Assembly (NCBI GenBank): GCA_021777755.1 | Contig: JAJYDE010000024.1 | Span: 1 to 54,364 of the forward strand | Reading direction: 5' to 3' | Source of the DNA: Deltaproteobacteria bacterium | GTDB lineage: Bacteria; Desulfobacterota; Syntrophobacteria; Syntrophobacterales; Syntrophobacteraceae | DNA length: 54,364 bases | In this document: piece after piece, positions 42,540-51,750 of the stretch | Position numbering within the stretch: position 1 is the stretch's first letter | How the letters are laid out: every line of letters starts with the position of its first letter | The notes under the pieces: generated by a model | Told to the model about the DNA's origin: nothing | What the model saw: the letters and a program-made list of their open reading frames with translations, nothing else | Database searches by the model: none | Program-made: the position numbers and the translations under genes

Positions 42540-45119
42540 CTATCTCCGAAACGGAATCTTTCCATCTCTAATCATACGTTTGATCAGCCGGTTCAGTTCA
42601 CTGTTCGACCTGCCAAGCTGCTTTTCGAAAGAAGCCGCGTCGGTGGCGTTTATGTGCATGTGCAAGGTCTGGGACCGTCGTTGCGCCTCGCCCACCGTTC
42701 CGCCATCTCCGATAAGGGTTCGCAGTGCATGAGCCGGACCCGCTGGCAACACCATTTCTTGCGGATGCAGCAGCGTTCTGACCTCTCCCGGGACTTCCCA
42801 CCATCCCTGTGCCGCAGATGCCTGCACCATGGCCTGCATGGACAAGACCACGCCTTCTCCCGCCGCCGCCGGTCCGGCCGCCGCAGGCCCCATGACAGGC
42901 GATAAGAATCCGAAGATCCCCGCGAAGGCCGTCGCCGCACTCGATTCGATGGACTTCAGGGCCGCTGCCGCCTGCGCTACGATCCCGTCACTTGCCCCGG
43001 CCGCCTCGGCAGCTGACCTGGTCGCCGCCCCGACTGTCGTAGCTGTCGTCTTTGCCGCTTCCCCCGCGATCCAGGAATCTACGAGCTTTTTGAGAACTCC
43101 GTTTATGACGGCATTGAGGGCGCGTTCCGTGAGTGTCTGCATGGTCTGAAGCATTGTCGTGTGTTTGGTGAGCAGCCCGGTAAGTGCGCTTCCCACCTCG
43201 GAGGCGTAGCCCTCCCACTTGGTCTTTATTTCATTGGTGTAGGCGTTTCCATCCTGCCGCATTTTGAGCAGGTGCTGACTGTTTGCCTTCTCGATCTGCT
43301 GCATTATCTCAAGCTTTTTCTGAGCAATCGAGGTCTCTTCCTCAATGGTCTTGGCCTTGCGCGTTTCGAGCGTCGCAAGTTCATCCTGGTAAGCCTGGAG
43401 TTCTAAAGCGTGGAACTTGTCGTATTGTTCCTTGAGCATGGAATATCGCTGTGAAGCGCTGATTTGACCAAGGCTGTAGAGCTGATTGATCTTTTCTTCT
43501 TCGAGCTTTATGGTCGTCTGCTGGTTTTGCCTTGTAATGGCTGCCGCTGCTTTGGCGGCTTGCTCCGCCTGTTTGTGTTGCTCTTCGAGCTGCTTTTGCT
43601 GTTCCTGGGTCATCGTGCGGTATTCTTCGGCCATCTTGTGCCAGATCTGCCACCAGAGAGCCGAGCCTTGTTGAGTTATGGCGAGTTTTTGGTTCCAGAA
43701 TTCATACTCTTTTTGCGTGGACCAGGCGTTAAGATCGGATTGCGAGTCCTTGATCCGGGCCATTTCTTCTTGGTATTGTGCCAGCAGATCGGAGGAGGAG
43801 GAGGACTTACCGCCGCCCTTGCCGATCTTGCTGAGATCTGCGGGCGCGGTCTTTTCTCCAGGCTCTCCCACGGGCTTATCCGTCCCCGGGGATGGTACGG
43901 CGAGACTTTTGGCCGCCGTATGCGACAGAGCGATGAGCCTTTGCCAGAAGCTCCCCCATGAACTCTCCAGATCATCCAGGGCGGCATTCCACCTGTAGTG
44001 CATAATCTGGCCTACCTCATCCATGATATTGCGAGCTTTCTGGATCTGCCCCTCCATAATCGCCTGGACCGCCATCAATATGCCCTGAAACTCCGTAGCG
44101 ATATTCTGGAAAATCGCCATGATTGCAGTGCCTACCGCCTTCAAAACGCCGAGCAGGTCAGACCAAACCTCCTTGTTGGTGGTAACTGAAAGTTTAAGCG
44201 CCTCCATAGCCAGCCTGAAGGTCTGGACTACGACCACTCCTTTATCAGCGATCCAGGACGTGAATTCCTGAATTGCCGGAAGGATGGCCTCCCCCAGGGC
44301 AATTTCTAACGCGTCGAACTCCAGCTTCAGCTTGTTGACGGTTTCCCGATATTCGATGGTATGCTCGACCCCCTCGGCCCCCATCACCAGGCCAAGTTTT
44401 TGGGCGAGATCAGCAGCTTCCCGCATGACTTTGTTGTTAAGCAAAAGGAGATCGTAGGCCTGCTGAGCAGATCTCCCGAACATGAACTGAGCGACCACGT
44501 CTCGATCCGAACCAGCCCTGTATTCTTCCATCACCTTAACGGCATCGGTCATCAGTGTGGTAAGGGGACGTAAGTGCCCCTGAGCGTCTCTTGTAGCCAG
44601 CCCCAGTTCCTTTAATGCAGCCTCGTTGGCCTTCACTTGGCGCATGAGCTTCATGGACATTTCGCCATACGCTTCGGTGCTGATGCCCACAATATGCAAG
44701 GCCGTGTTGAGCTTCGAGGCCTCCCCCGCAGTAAGGCCCATCGATTCCGAGAGTTCCTTTACATCCTTCGCCCACCCGATCGTTTCGTGAATCGCTTCAC
44801 CGAACGCGAATCCAACGGCTACCAGTTCGAGGCCCTTCTTCATTTTATTCTGGACGCTCTCGAAGGCCCCCGCGACGTGCTCCAGACTTGCCTGGACTGA
44901 TTCGGAAACGCTCTTGAATGACTCGGAAACCGACTTCTGAAGCTCTTTAAATGAGCGCGACGCCTGGTCGTTGGTTTTTCGCGCCGTTTCATTGAGCTTG
45001 TCAAGCGAGGAGTTAACCTGCTGGAGGCTATCACTCACGCTCTGCTTGAGTTGCCCCATCCCCTCGACCAACTGGCCTACGTTGGCTCCGAATTTTACCT
45101 GAGTGCTATCGTCAGCCAT
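42540..45119 (-). CDS. Phage tail tape-measure protein
   Basis: Determines tail length in siphophage- or myophage-type tails. The 859-residue protein begins MADDSTQVKFGANVGQLVEGM, has a long coiled-coil N-terminal region, the family core GLTAGEASKLNTALHIVGISTEAYGEM and FMFGRSAQQAYDLLLL, hydrophobic helices around residues 300-350 (TAIMAIFQNIATEFQGILMA), a long charged helix region, and a glycine/alanine hydrophobic C-terminal stretch (FAGIFGFLSPVMGPAAAGPAAAG). ATG 45119 follows AGGAGG. It is intact and large although the rest of the tail genes are missing. Confidence 0.93.
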   Translation of the reverse strand: MADDSTQVKFGANVGQLVEGMGQLKQSVSDSLQQVNSSLDKLNETARKTNDQASRSFKELQKSVSESFKSVSESVQASLEHVAGAFESVQNKMKKGLELVAVGFAFGEAIHETIGWAKDVKELSESMGLTAGEASKLNTALHIVGISTEAYGEMSMKLMRQVKANEAALKELGLATRDAQGHLRPLTTLMTDAVKVMEEYRAGSDRDVVAQFMFGRSAQQAYDLLLLNNKVMREAADLAQKLGLVMGAEGVEHTIEYRETVNKLKLEFDALEIALGEAILPAIQEFTSWIADKGVVVVQTFRLAMEALKLSVTTNKEVWSDLLGVLKAVGTAIMAIFQNIATEFQGILMAVQAIMEGQIQKARNIMDEVGQIMHYRWNAALDDLESSWGSFWQRLIALSHTAAKSLAVPSPGTDKPVGEPGEKTAPADLSKIGKGGGKSSSSSDLLAQYQEEMARIKDSQSDLNAWSTQKEYEFWNQKLAITQQGSALWWQIWHKMAEEYRTMTQEQQKQLEEQHKQAEQAAKAAAAITRQNQQTTIKLEEEKINQLYSLGQISASQRYSMLKEQYDKFHALELQAYQDELATLETRKAKTIEEETSIAQKKLEIMQQIEKANSQHLLKMRQDGNAYTNEIKTKWEGYASEVGSALTGLLTKHTTMLQTMQTLTERALNAVINGVLKKLVDSWIAGEAAKTTATTVGAATRSAAEAAGASDGIVAQAAAALKSIESSAATAFAGIFGFLSPVMGPAAAGPAAAGEGVVLSMQAMVQASAAQGWWEVPGEVRTLLHPQEMVLPAGPAHALRTLIGDGGTVGEAQRRSQTLHMHINATDAASFEKQLGRSNSELNRLIKRMIRDGKIPFRR

Positions 45120-45265
45120 ATCATATCCTCCTACAGGCAGCCGGGCGGCGTAAACGGGAGCCGGACCAGAATCCGGCCTCGATTACGCTACAAAACAGGA
45201 AGAGAGGGGAGAAGGCCCGGCCGGGATATCATCTCCGCGCAGCATTCACACGACAATTCTCTTTC

Positions 45266-45601
45266 TTAACTTTCCGGCGCGCTTCCTCGATGAAAAGCGG
45301 CGGGATCTGCCAGCCCCACCTCAAGCAGAAGCCGCTCAAGAAAGAGCGCGTCTTTCCACTTTTTAATTTGACGATCTATTTCAAGCACCACTCTCTCAAT
45401 CTCCGAAGCTCCAGGAGGCGTCTTTGGGTATTCGACCCGGAACACGCTGGAGAAGAGATGCTCCTCACAAAATGTTTTCATCCTTTGACATACGTAATGG
45501 GACACCTCGGGGGAAAGTTGAAAGATCCTCAGGTGTATCGACATCTTACTGTCGAAATCGTCCGAGATTGAACAGAGCGAACATTCCATCCCGTTTGCCA
45601 T
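45266..45601 (-). CDS. Small element protein, unknown function
   Basis: A 111-residue protein. The N-terminus has CSLCSISDDFD and a later CQRMKTFCEEH, so a zinc site of two cysteine pairs is possible; the rest is helical (EIERVVLEIDRQIKKWKDALFLERLLLEVGL). It lies 33 bp downstream of the 98-residue gene and 147 bp upstream of the tape-measure gene. Its position matches tail-assembly chaperone genes of other phages, but no slippery sequence or homology was recognised. Confidence 0.55.
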   Translation of the reverse strand: MANGMECSLCSISDDFDSKMSIHLRIFQLSPEVSHYVCQRMKTFCEEHLFSSVFRVEYPKTPPGASEIERVVLEIDRQIKKWKDALFLERLLLEVGLADPAAFHRGSAPES

Positions 45602-45633
45602 TTTCTTGCCCCTCTATTTGAGACTCCGGCCGC

Positions 45634-45930
45634 CTATGAACGTCCCTGGAACAGTCTTTTTCGCGCCTCTTCGATCTGTGCGTTCCCGAATGGCTGTTGG
45701 TTTCTTTCTGCGTTTACTGACGTGGACGCAGCATCGGAAATCATTGACAGCTGTGGGCTCAAAAGTGCCCTGCGCACTTCGATTTCCACGCCCAGTTCCG
45801 ATATTTTCCGCTCGATAGTATCGCAGTCATACCCGGCCGGATAACTCGCCACGATTTTTTTCAGACTGTCTCGTTCCGCTTCCAGGATCTCCAGGCTTTG
45901 CCCGTCCTTTACTGAACCGCTGGTATTCAT
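45634..45930 (-). CDS. Small element protein, coiled coil, unknown function
   Basis: A 98-residue, highly charged helical protein (LEILEAERDSLKKIVASY, then TIERKISELGVEIEVRRALLSPQL). No domain recognised. It starts 45 bp downstream of the 76-residue gene on the same strand. Confidence 0.55.
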   Translation of the reverse strand: MNTSGSVKDGQSLEILEAERDSLKKIVASYPAGYDCDTIERKISELGVEIEVRRALLSPQLSMISDAASTSVNAERNQQPFGNAQIEEARKRLFQGRS

Positions 45931-45974
45931 CGGCCATTCTCCTTGTTCGTCAAGACACTAATTGTAGATCAGAT

Positions 45975-46205
45975 TCACGTCGGCGGTTTATAGCCGGCAT
46001 CTTCAAAGACAGGAGGGAGCTTAGGCCCTTTCAGCGAATCAGCGACCTCGGAGCCCGCGATCACGCTGAACCCCTCATGCTCGACCAGGAATTTAATAGT
46101 GCCCGGCTGAAGATCGTCGGGCAATTCGAGATAACCCGCGGTCACCGAGTGCTCTACCCCCTCGACACTTACGGAATCGATATTTATGGCGGTTCTAAAC
46201 CACAT
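45975..46205 (-). CDS. Small element protein (DUF2635/joining-protein-like?)
   Basis: A 76-residue protein beginning MWFRTAINIDSVSVEGVEH and containing beta-strand-rich text (GTIKFLVEHEGFSVIAG). Small beta proteins of this size precede tail-sheath genes in Mu-like phages, but the match is weak and no sheath gene follows. It lies 86 bp downstream of the coiled-coil gene. Confidence 0.5.
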   Translation of the reverse strand: MWFRTAINIDSVSVEGVEHSVTAGYLELPDDLQPGTIKFLVEHEGFSVIAGSEVADSLKGPKLPPVFEDAGYKPPT

Positions 46206-46291
46206 CCTCCGTTCTCCTCCAATACGTGGGGCGCGAGCTTCGGGATGCCCGCGCCGATCACAGAGCCCCCACCCTCTCGAAGAGCAGGTTT

Positions 46292-46999
46292 CTAGTCGTA
46301 ACTGAAGGGCATGCGCTTCCCGTCGGCATTGAAGTTAAGCGAGGGTTTGAGCGCGAGAATTTCAATTTCAAGCTCAGGATTTTCAAACCAGTTCGGATTC
46401 TTTACCCCAATGGGGAAAATGGGGTATTCCCCCCAATTCAGGCAGCTCTGATCGAGAACAGAGTGTTCTTTCCTCGCCTCTCTTCGGATCGCCAGCATCT
46501 CCGTCACAAGCTTGTTCCACTCCAAAAGCACCTTTCTCATTTTTTCATGGACGACGTCTCGCCTGGCGTACAGCTCGAACCTGGCGAGTTCTCCGTTTAC
46601 GGTATTGAGCTGAAGCTGGATCGCAGAACAGGTGTTATGTGCTCTCCGGAGCGCTGAGGATTTCTCCACAATGATTTTTTGTGAAACCTCGATGTCCGAT
46701 GCAAGAGAGCCCAAAGAAGCGTCTGCGCCCGGAACGTTGCCCTTTGAGAGGCTCTCATGCCTTTTCGCTTGCACCTCCGCAAGCTCTGCCTGGAGTCGCT
46801 TTAGAATTCCCTGCGCCGAATCCAGCTCTCTATGGGCATCTGCGGCTTTCTCATTTTCTCGCTTCAACTGGCCTTCCAGGCGTTTTTTGTCCTCCCCCAA
46901 GCGCCCCTGGTCTCCCAGCTGGAGATGACTACAACAGTTTCTATTTTCATTCGCCGGATTCGGGTAATAATGCCTTCCTGAATGACATACGATCCCCAT
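46292..46999 (-). CDS. Coiled-coil element protein with N-terminal Cys/His segment
   Basis: A 235-residue protein. The N-terminus has closely spaced cysteines and histidines (GIVCHSGRHYYPNPANENRNCCSH), possibly a metal site. Residues about 33-160 form a long heptad-type coiled coil rich in Lys, Glu and Ala (KRLEGQLKRENEKAADAHREL, LKRLQAELAEVQAKRHE). The C-terminus is a compact aromatic stretch (NWGEYPIFPIGVKNPNWFENPELE). No family recognised; scaffold-like or Mu Gam-like roles are possible guesses only. Confidence 0.6.
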   Translation of the reverse strand: MGIVCHSGRHYYPNPANENRNCCSHLQLGDQGRLGEDKKRLEGQLKRENEKAADAHRELDSAQGILKRLQAELAEVQAKRHESLSKGNVPGADASLGSLASDIEVSQKIIVEKSSALRRAHNTCSAIQLQLNTVNGELARFELYARRDVVHEKMRKVLLEWNKLVTEMLAIRREARKEHSVLDQSCLNWGEYPIFPIGVKNPNWFENPELEIEILALKPSLNFNADGKRMPFSYD

Positions 47000-47135
47000 T
47001 CTTTTCTCCTTTTAGTTAGACTTTTCGTTTTCCGCTCAGGGGGGGCCGGGCAGAGGGCATCGAGATTTCACCCCTGACCCGGCTTCAGACTCCCCTCATT
47101 TTTCTTGTCTTGGAGGCATCCGGCCAGCTCCGGCC

Positions 47136-47399
47136 TTACGCATCACGGTTGTAATACTCATGCAAAACCTCTGTAATACGCTCCCCGACAGGCCTAAGAG
47201 CTGCTGAAATACCCCCAATTTCGTCCTTTAGCTCTGAGAGCACATGCGCCATACCTGAGAAGGCGTCCGTGTTTAACTCCCATGCGTCCTCGTCCGTGAC
47301 GATGCCCGAAAGGAAAACATGAGTAAGGGCTAATACCTCCCGCGCCCTCTTGAGCGATTCCAAAATATCCGGGTATTTAGGATCAAATTCTGCAAGCAT
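47136..47399 (-). CDS. Small acidic element protein, unknown function
   Basis: An 87-residue helical acidic protein from ATG 47397-47399 (MLAEFDPKYPDILESLKRAREVLAL). It has the size and composition of short proteins found between the early regulators and head genes of transposable phages, but no named family is recognised. It is preceded by the strong terminator at 47476-47540, so it probably has a separate promoter. Confidence 0.55.
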   Translation of the reverse strand: MLAEFDPKYPDILESLKRAREVLALTHVFLSGIVTDEDAWELNTDAFSGMAHVLSELKDEIGGISAALRPVGERITEVLHEYYNRDA

Positions 47400-47475
47400 C
47401 GATCTGTCTCCCTTTCGCACCCGGCCCAGATCATGTTATGATCGGCCCTGAGGTGCTTCTCACAGATTGTGCCTC

Positions 47476-47540
47476 AAAAAAGAGGGGCTGTATCGGTCCA
47501 TATGGAAGCGCCACTTCCAGGATCGAAAACAGCCCCTCAC
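47476..47540 (-). terminator. Branched rho-independent terminator ending the early genes
   Basis: On the minus strand an outer 10-bp stem (GAGGGGCTGT with ACAGCCCCTC; 47529-47538 with 47482-47491) encloses an inner hairpin TGGAAG/CTTCCA with a 5-base loop, and the outer arm is followed by TTTTTT. It lies 90 bp after the Gp16-like gene and separates the transposition/early genes from the tape-measure region. Confidence 0.8.
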
Positions 47541-47627
47541 CACTGTTACCCCTCAATTTTTTGCACCGGCACGGCGTTGAGGTCCGCCTTTTCGGGAGCT
47601 ACCCTAGCCGATGCAAACCTGATTTCG

Positions 47628-48068
47628 TTAAACGGATACCGCGTTCGCTCCCCCTTCCTTCCGATAGATATTTCCAAGTACGGCCAAAAGACGCTTCATC
47701 TTCGAAACGTCGTTGCACCAGTTAACACTTTCGGCCCCACAGACCGACTTGCAAAGGCCCTTTAGCCTTTCAGGGCCGTTCGGTATTTGTGCCGCCGTGA
47801 CATTTATTCTCGCCCTGAAAGCAAGAATCTGTTCGTCTACCTCGCCCGCTCTTTGCTTCGGCTTCCAGCCTCTGTTTCTGATGGCCGCAATAAGGGCTTG
47901 CAATTGGACATCCGACAGCGCGGCGGAAGTGGATAGGCCGAAACAGCTCTCGAGTAGACTCCTGTAATAATCGTCCGTCCAGCCCATATCTTTTTTTGCG
48001 ATGTGCAGCGTTGCCAAGAGTTTTCTTCTTTCTGCGTCCTGATGGGGCTCATCCGGATTCCTTGCCAT
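47628..48068 (-). CDS. Mu Gp16-like protein (DUF1018)
   Basis: Early protein typical of Mu-like phages, function unclear. From ATG 48066-48068 (MARNPDEPHQDAERRKLL) the 146-residue sequence follows the family: LATLHIAKKDMGWTDDYYRSLLE, SAALSDVQLQALIAAIRNRGWKP, and KMKRLLAVLGNIYRK near the end. It overlaps the 3' end of the winged-helix gene. Confidence 0.85.
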   Translation of the reverse strand: MARNPDEPHQDAERRKLLATLHIAKKDMGWTDDYYRSLLESCFGLSTSAALSDVQLQALIAAIRNRGWKPKQRAGEVDEQILAFRARINVTAAQIPNGPERLKGLCKSVCGAESVNWCNDVSKMKRLLAVLGNIYRKEGGANAVSV

Positions 48069-48588
48069 CTGATTTACCTTTAAGATTTTCATCGCCCACT
48101 TTCTCCTGTTCGTAAGTCAATTCGTTTTTCTTCTGGCTGCCAATAAGGTACTTCAGGTAAAAAGCATCCCGGTCCTTTACTCTGTAAACCTTCTCCGGGC
48201 ACCCGTTAATGTTCTTCTGTTTTCCTGCCGGCACAATTTCGCCCGAAGCTTCGAGCCTACAAATCAATTTGTAAGCAAAATTCCTTGTGCCGTCTGCCAG
48301 GGTAACCAAATCTCTGGCGGAGAACGATCCCGATACGTGCATTGCCCGCAACATTCGCCAAGTTACCGGACTCGGTTTTTGCCAAAGTTTGCAGACGCCC
48401 ACGTAGCTGTAACGCCCAGGTTCAATTTTGATTATTTCACCTCGACCGATCAGATCCGCAAAGACCTGCTGAACCATGAGAGCGTTTGGTTCGCCAATCA
48501 TTCTGGCGACTTCAGAAGCGGAGAAGGCCTTCTTTTTCGGAAGGTCCTTTATATAGTCCCTGACTTTGGAGGTAAGGCCGTCTGTCAT
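48049..48588 (-). CDS. Winged-helix-type element protein
   Basis: A 179-residue protein with two helix-turn-helix/winged segments: KVRDYIKDLPKKKAFSASEVARMIGEPNALMVQQVFADLIGRGEIIKIEPGRY (about residues 8-60) and TWRMLRAMHVSGSFSARDLVTLADGTRNFAYKLICRLEASGEIV (about 76-120). It overlaps the MuB-like stop by four bases and the Gp16-like start, so it is translated within the transposition operon. Probably a DNA-binding accessory or regulator; no family name is offered. Confidence 0.75.
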   Translation of the reverse strand: MTDGLTSKVRDYIKDLPKKKAFSASEVARMIGEPNALMVQQVFADLIGRGEIIKIEPGRYSYVGVCKLWQKPSPVTWRMLRAMHVSGSFSARDLVTLADGTRNFAYKLICRLEASGEIVPAGKQKNINGCPEKVYRVKDRDAFYLKYLIGSQKKNELTYEQEKVGDENLKGKSDGKESG

Positions 48589-49265
48589 TTGCAGATCTCC
48601 CGAACCAGGTCCTCGCTTATTTGTGCTAAACCGCTTGCTTTCATTGTTCTTTCGATCCGCAAGGCGTCTTTAACGACCAACCTGAAATCACCCTGAGAAT
48701 GCCTCGCCAGATCAGTGGCGATCCCGCCTGAGATGTCCTGCCCGAGATTGTTTCGATAAAACTGAATAACGTCAATCGCTGCAACTCGCTGAAAGACCAA
48801 TTCCTGAGACGTCCGGCTGATCAGTCTTCGTTCCTGGGCGAGCTTTCCTTTTAGCGGTTCCTCCCCGATTAATACTATCGGGACGCAACACCTGTCATGC
48901 AGATCGCGCAAAATATTCAGGTGCCGTAGGCTCATACGGTCCGCTTCATCAACCATAATTACGCGACGCGATTCGTTCAGGCTTCGCTCCAGCAGGTCAA
49001 AACATGCCTGTGTTGCCCTGGGCCTCGATCCTGCGGCCGCGAAACAAATCTCCCGAATAATACCGGCATGACTCAGCCAACCTACATAGGAGACATGAAT
49101 CACACGAGAGTTCATGGTGACGATTCGGCGGGCGGCCGTAGTCTTTCCTCTTCCGGCCTGTCCCAGGACCACGGCCATTTCCAGCCCCAATTGATGACTT
49201 AGTAACTCGTCTATCAATGCTTGGAATTTCTGGAAATTTTGTGTAAGGATGAACTGATCACGCAT
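48585..49265 (-). CDS. MuB-like AAA+ ATPase, target selection
   Basis: ATP-dependent DNA-binding protein that activates the transposase and delivers target DNA. The 226-residue protein has Walker A GQAGRGKTT (residues 35-43) and Walker B RVIMVDEAD (101-108), sensor-like VPIVLIGEE and an arginine-finger region RTSQELVFQR. It resembles TniB/MuB-type AAA ATPases of transposable phages and lacks the N-terminal HTH of Mu MuB. It starts 15 bp after the transposase gene. Confidence 0.9.
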   Translation of the reverse strand: MRDQFILTQNFQKFQALIDELLSHQLGLEMAVVLGQAGRGKTTAARRIVTMNSRVIHVSYVGWLSHAGIIREICFAAAGSRPRATQACFDLLERSLNESRRVIMVDEADRMSLRHLNILRDLHDRCCVPIVLIGEEPLKGKLAQERRLISRTSQELVFQRVAAIDVIQFYRNNLGQDISGGIATDLARHSQGDFRLVVKDALRIERTMKASGLAQISEDLVREICK

Positions 49266-49280
49266 TTTTGCTCTCCCGGC

Positions 49281-51500
49281 CTAGTTCGCAACTCTTTGAA
49301 GCGTCATAGAAACTGATTCAGTAATTCCATGTATCTCCTCAAAACATTTCCAATAATCACGTGTATCCTTATCCATCTTCGCTCGTAACTCGGCTATAAA
49401 TTGCAAATCGGAATCTGACAGTTCCGCCCCTCGCTGGATCTCCCCCATTAGGAACTCGTACCGGTCAATCTCGAATTCGAATGTTCGGCCTTTTGTGCCG
49501 GGGCGTTCGATTTCTAAGACGTCTCCCTGCATCAGGTTTCTTTCAAAGGCTTCATTCTCCCGGATCGCGTTCTCAATCTGCTCTGCGGATGGTTCGACAG
49601 AGGCCGCTTCTGTCTCGATCCGTTCCGCCTCGATTTGCTGACGCACGACTTTCGCCGCGGTTTCCAGCTTGGGAAGGGTTGAATATTGAGTAAGATCGGG
49701 GGTTGGTGATGTGAGCCTTTGATATTCATTTTGATACAATTTCCCGAGCCTGGCTTTTTCCTGGATTTTCCGTGTTGCAAGCCCCCTATCCTTCATGCTG
49801 GAATATTCGACGGGCACCGCTCGGCATACGAATTCGGAATCGGCATAGACCAATATCCAGCCGGGATCAAGCGGGTCAAAACGGAGCGAAACTTCCCTGC
49901 CATGAAGAGCGGCAAGGGCCGGATGTTCGTATAGCTTCGCTAAAGCTGTAGTGAAGTGAACCCGGCCCCTGTCAACCGTTCGAGTTTCCCTGAACAGGAA
50001 AAGCAGATCAAGGGCATCCTCTGACACATGGACCGGCCTCCATCCGTCCTCGTAGCAGGCCATCAAACATTGAATGGGTGTGGCCTGGGCAGGTCTGGGC
50101 TTCCAAATCCATTCGTTCAGCACACCCCGATGTGGACGTTCTCGGTTATAGAAAGCAGCCGCTTTGACCACGGTCAACAGGAACTCGGAGAACTTGAGCA
50201 ACTTGCCGGCCTGAGCCAGTTTCTTGCTCTCAAGCTCGTCAACTTCCTGCTCTTCTCCCGAAGCGGACAATCTTTTAACATTTCCGGGCACTTTGAATTT
50301 ATCTCGAAGAAGGGCTTCGAAGTGATGATTGAAGGACTCGATCATCTTTGCTTTTGCGTTTTTCACTATGGCTTTCCGATGATTGATAACAGCCACACCG
50401 GCTATTTCTTCGGGATTTTGATTTTCGATATCGAGCGGAAAATCAACCGCCTCCCCTACAGACATCCCCAGAGCGGAGAGTTCATCGACAACGCTCGTCA
50501 GATATGCAGATACTTCCGGTTTGCCATTGTCCGTATATATTGACTTGAAGGCGCCGAAGCCCCGGCAGCCGAATCGCAATGCCGACCCGATAGCCCGCCC
50601 GTTGTAACGTCTCCCGACCCACAGGCCATAGACCAGCCTGGTCCTGAGGTCCTGGAAGAAATATCCTTCCGGCCGAAAGGGTCTCCCGGTTTCATCGTCC
50701 TGGACCCAAAAGTCAAACCGGTGCTGATCGCCAACGAGGATTTCGAACGGCGCTAAATCAGAGTAGTTGCGCAAAATCGGCGGGAGAAGATTATCAAGGC
50801 CGCGTCTGCCGCTGTCACGAATCGCCACGAGAAGAGGATTCAGCCCCTTATCCAAATGAGAACAAAAGCTTCTGTACCCGCCTATTTTCCAACCCTGCTG
50901 CCTCGCTTCGGCCGCAACCGCCTCAAAGATCGCCTTTTCACTCATCTTTCGATGCGGCCGCTTTAGCGCAAGGCCGATACCGAATTCCAGAGCCACCCTG
51001 TCCCAAGCCTTCGGTTCCCCCTTGTTCTTTTTGGTGTGCCGGTGCGCTGCCAGGCCGCCGCTTTTTTCCCTGGCGATAAATTCATAAACGGTTTTGGGAG
51101 CATGGTTATATTTTGCCGCGACATGTTCGACCCACTTTCGGGATTTCCAGCCGGGAGGAACCTCCTGAGCCTCGCGTACTATTTTCGCACAGTGTTGGAC
51201 GCGGGGGTCTTTGAGAAGATCCTCCGAAAGGCCGCGGGAACCAACATCAATGGTCGAAACATCAGTCCCGCTTTGCAAAAGGATGCCCTGCGTCGGGGAG
51301 GCCGTCGTGATCGAAGAACAGATTGGAAAAGATTTCAAAAAGTTCTTCTGTATCACGGGCGTGAAATCCTTTGAGTCAAAGATCCTCTTGCGATCTTGGA
51401 CCACATAAGGGATCTTTTCACTGGCAAGGATGCGCAGAACGGATCTCTCATGGATTCCCCAGGCGCTGGCCAGGTCGCGAACAGTGAACTTGGATTTCAT
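49281..51500 (-). CDS. MuA-like DDE transposase
   Basis: Catalyses strand transfer of the element. From ATG 51498-51500 the protein is 739 residues. The N-terminal MerR-like/HTH part (KFTVRDLASAWGIHERSVLRILASEKIPY) is followed by a helical region (KWVEHVAAKYNHAPKTVYEFIAREKSGGL) and the retroviral-integrase-like core with the DDE triad at D258 (LVGDQHRFDFW), D324 (SIYTDNGKPE) and E388 (KMIESFNHHFEALL). The C-terminal part is basic and helical (LATRKIQEKARLGKLYQNEYQRL). All catalytic residues are intact, so the enzyme may be active. Confidence 0.95.
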   Translation of the reverse strand: MKSKFTVRDLASAWGIHERSVLRILASEKIPYVVQDRKRIFDSKDFTPVIQKNFLKSFPICSSITTASPTQGILLQSGTDVSTIDVGSRGLSEDLLKDPRVQHCAKIVREAQEVPPGWKSRKWVEHVAAKYNHAPKTVYEFIAREKSGGLAAHRHTKKNKGEPKAWDRVALEFGIGLALKRPHRKMSEKAIFEAVAAEARQQGWKIGGYRSFCSHLDKGLNPLLVAIRDSGRRGLDNLLPPILRNYSDLAPFEILVGDQHRFDFWVQDDETGRPFRPEGYFFQDLRTRLVYGLWVGRRYNGRAIGSALRFGCRGFGAFKSIYTDNGKPEVSAYLTSVVDELSALGMSVGEAVDFPLDIENQNPEEIAGVAVINHRKAIVKNAKAKMIESFNHHFEALLRDKFKVPGNVKRLSASGEEQEVDELESKKLAQAGKLLKFSEFLLTVVKAAAFYNRERPHRGVLNEWIWKPRPAQATPIQCLMACYEDGWRPVHVSEDALDLLFLFRETRTVDRGRVHFTTALAKLYEHPALAALHGREVSLRFDPLDPGWILVYADSEFVCRAVPVEYSSMKDRGLATRKIQEKARLGKLYQNEYQRLTSPTPDLTQYSTLPKLETAAKVVRQQIEAERIETEAASVEPSAEQIENAIRENEAFERNLMQGDVLEIERPGTKGRTFEFEIDRYEFLMGEIQRGAELSDSDLQFIAELRAKMDKDTRDYWKCFEEIHGITESVSMTLQRVAN

Positions 51501-51526
51501 GGAGTTAGATCCCAATTACCAACTCC

Positions 51527-51742
51527 TCACATACTCGACAAAAGAGATTGTTGAATGCCATGCTTAACGAGTACGGCCTCTGCCTTCTTGCTTCTCCGAA
51601 CCCCTCCGCAAACGGCGCTCACCATTGCTCGGGAGGTTCCCGCTTCCCTTCCGACCTCGGCCAGGGAGATGCCCTTCAAAAGAAGGTATCCCCGCATGAA
51701 TCGACGTAGCTCTTTATTTATTGCTGGCTTTTCTCCCATCAA
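51527..51742 (-). CDS. Small DNA-binding protein (Ner-like)
   Basis: A 71-residue basic protein (from TTG 51742; ATG 51739 is equally possible, both after GGAGAA). The core LRRFMRGYLLLKGISLAEVGREAGTSRAMVSAVCGGVRRSKKAEAVL fits a helix-turn-helix of the Ner/Nlp type. It directly precedes the transposase gene, the place of ner in Mu, where Ner down-regulates early transcription. Confidence 0.75.
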   Translation of the reverse strand: MMGEKPAINKELRRFMRGYLLLKGISLAEVGREAGTSRAMVSAVCGGVRRSKKAEAVLVKHGIQQSLLSSM

Positions 51743-51750
51743 CCGTTCTC

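Noticed and set aside
49281-51515. Tn7/Tn5053-type transposon (TniA/TniB)
   Set aside because: Gp16-like, tape-measure, Gp27-like and gp10-like proteins and the repressor layout point to a Mu-like phage origin.
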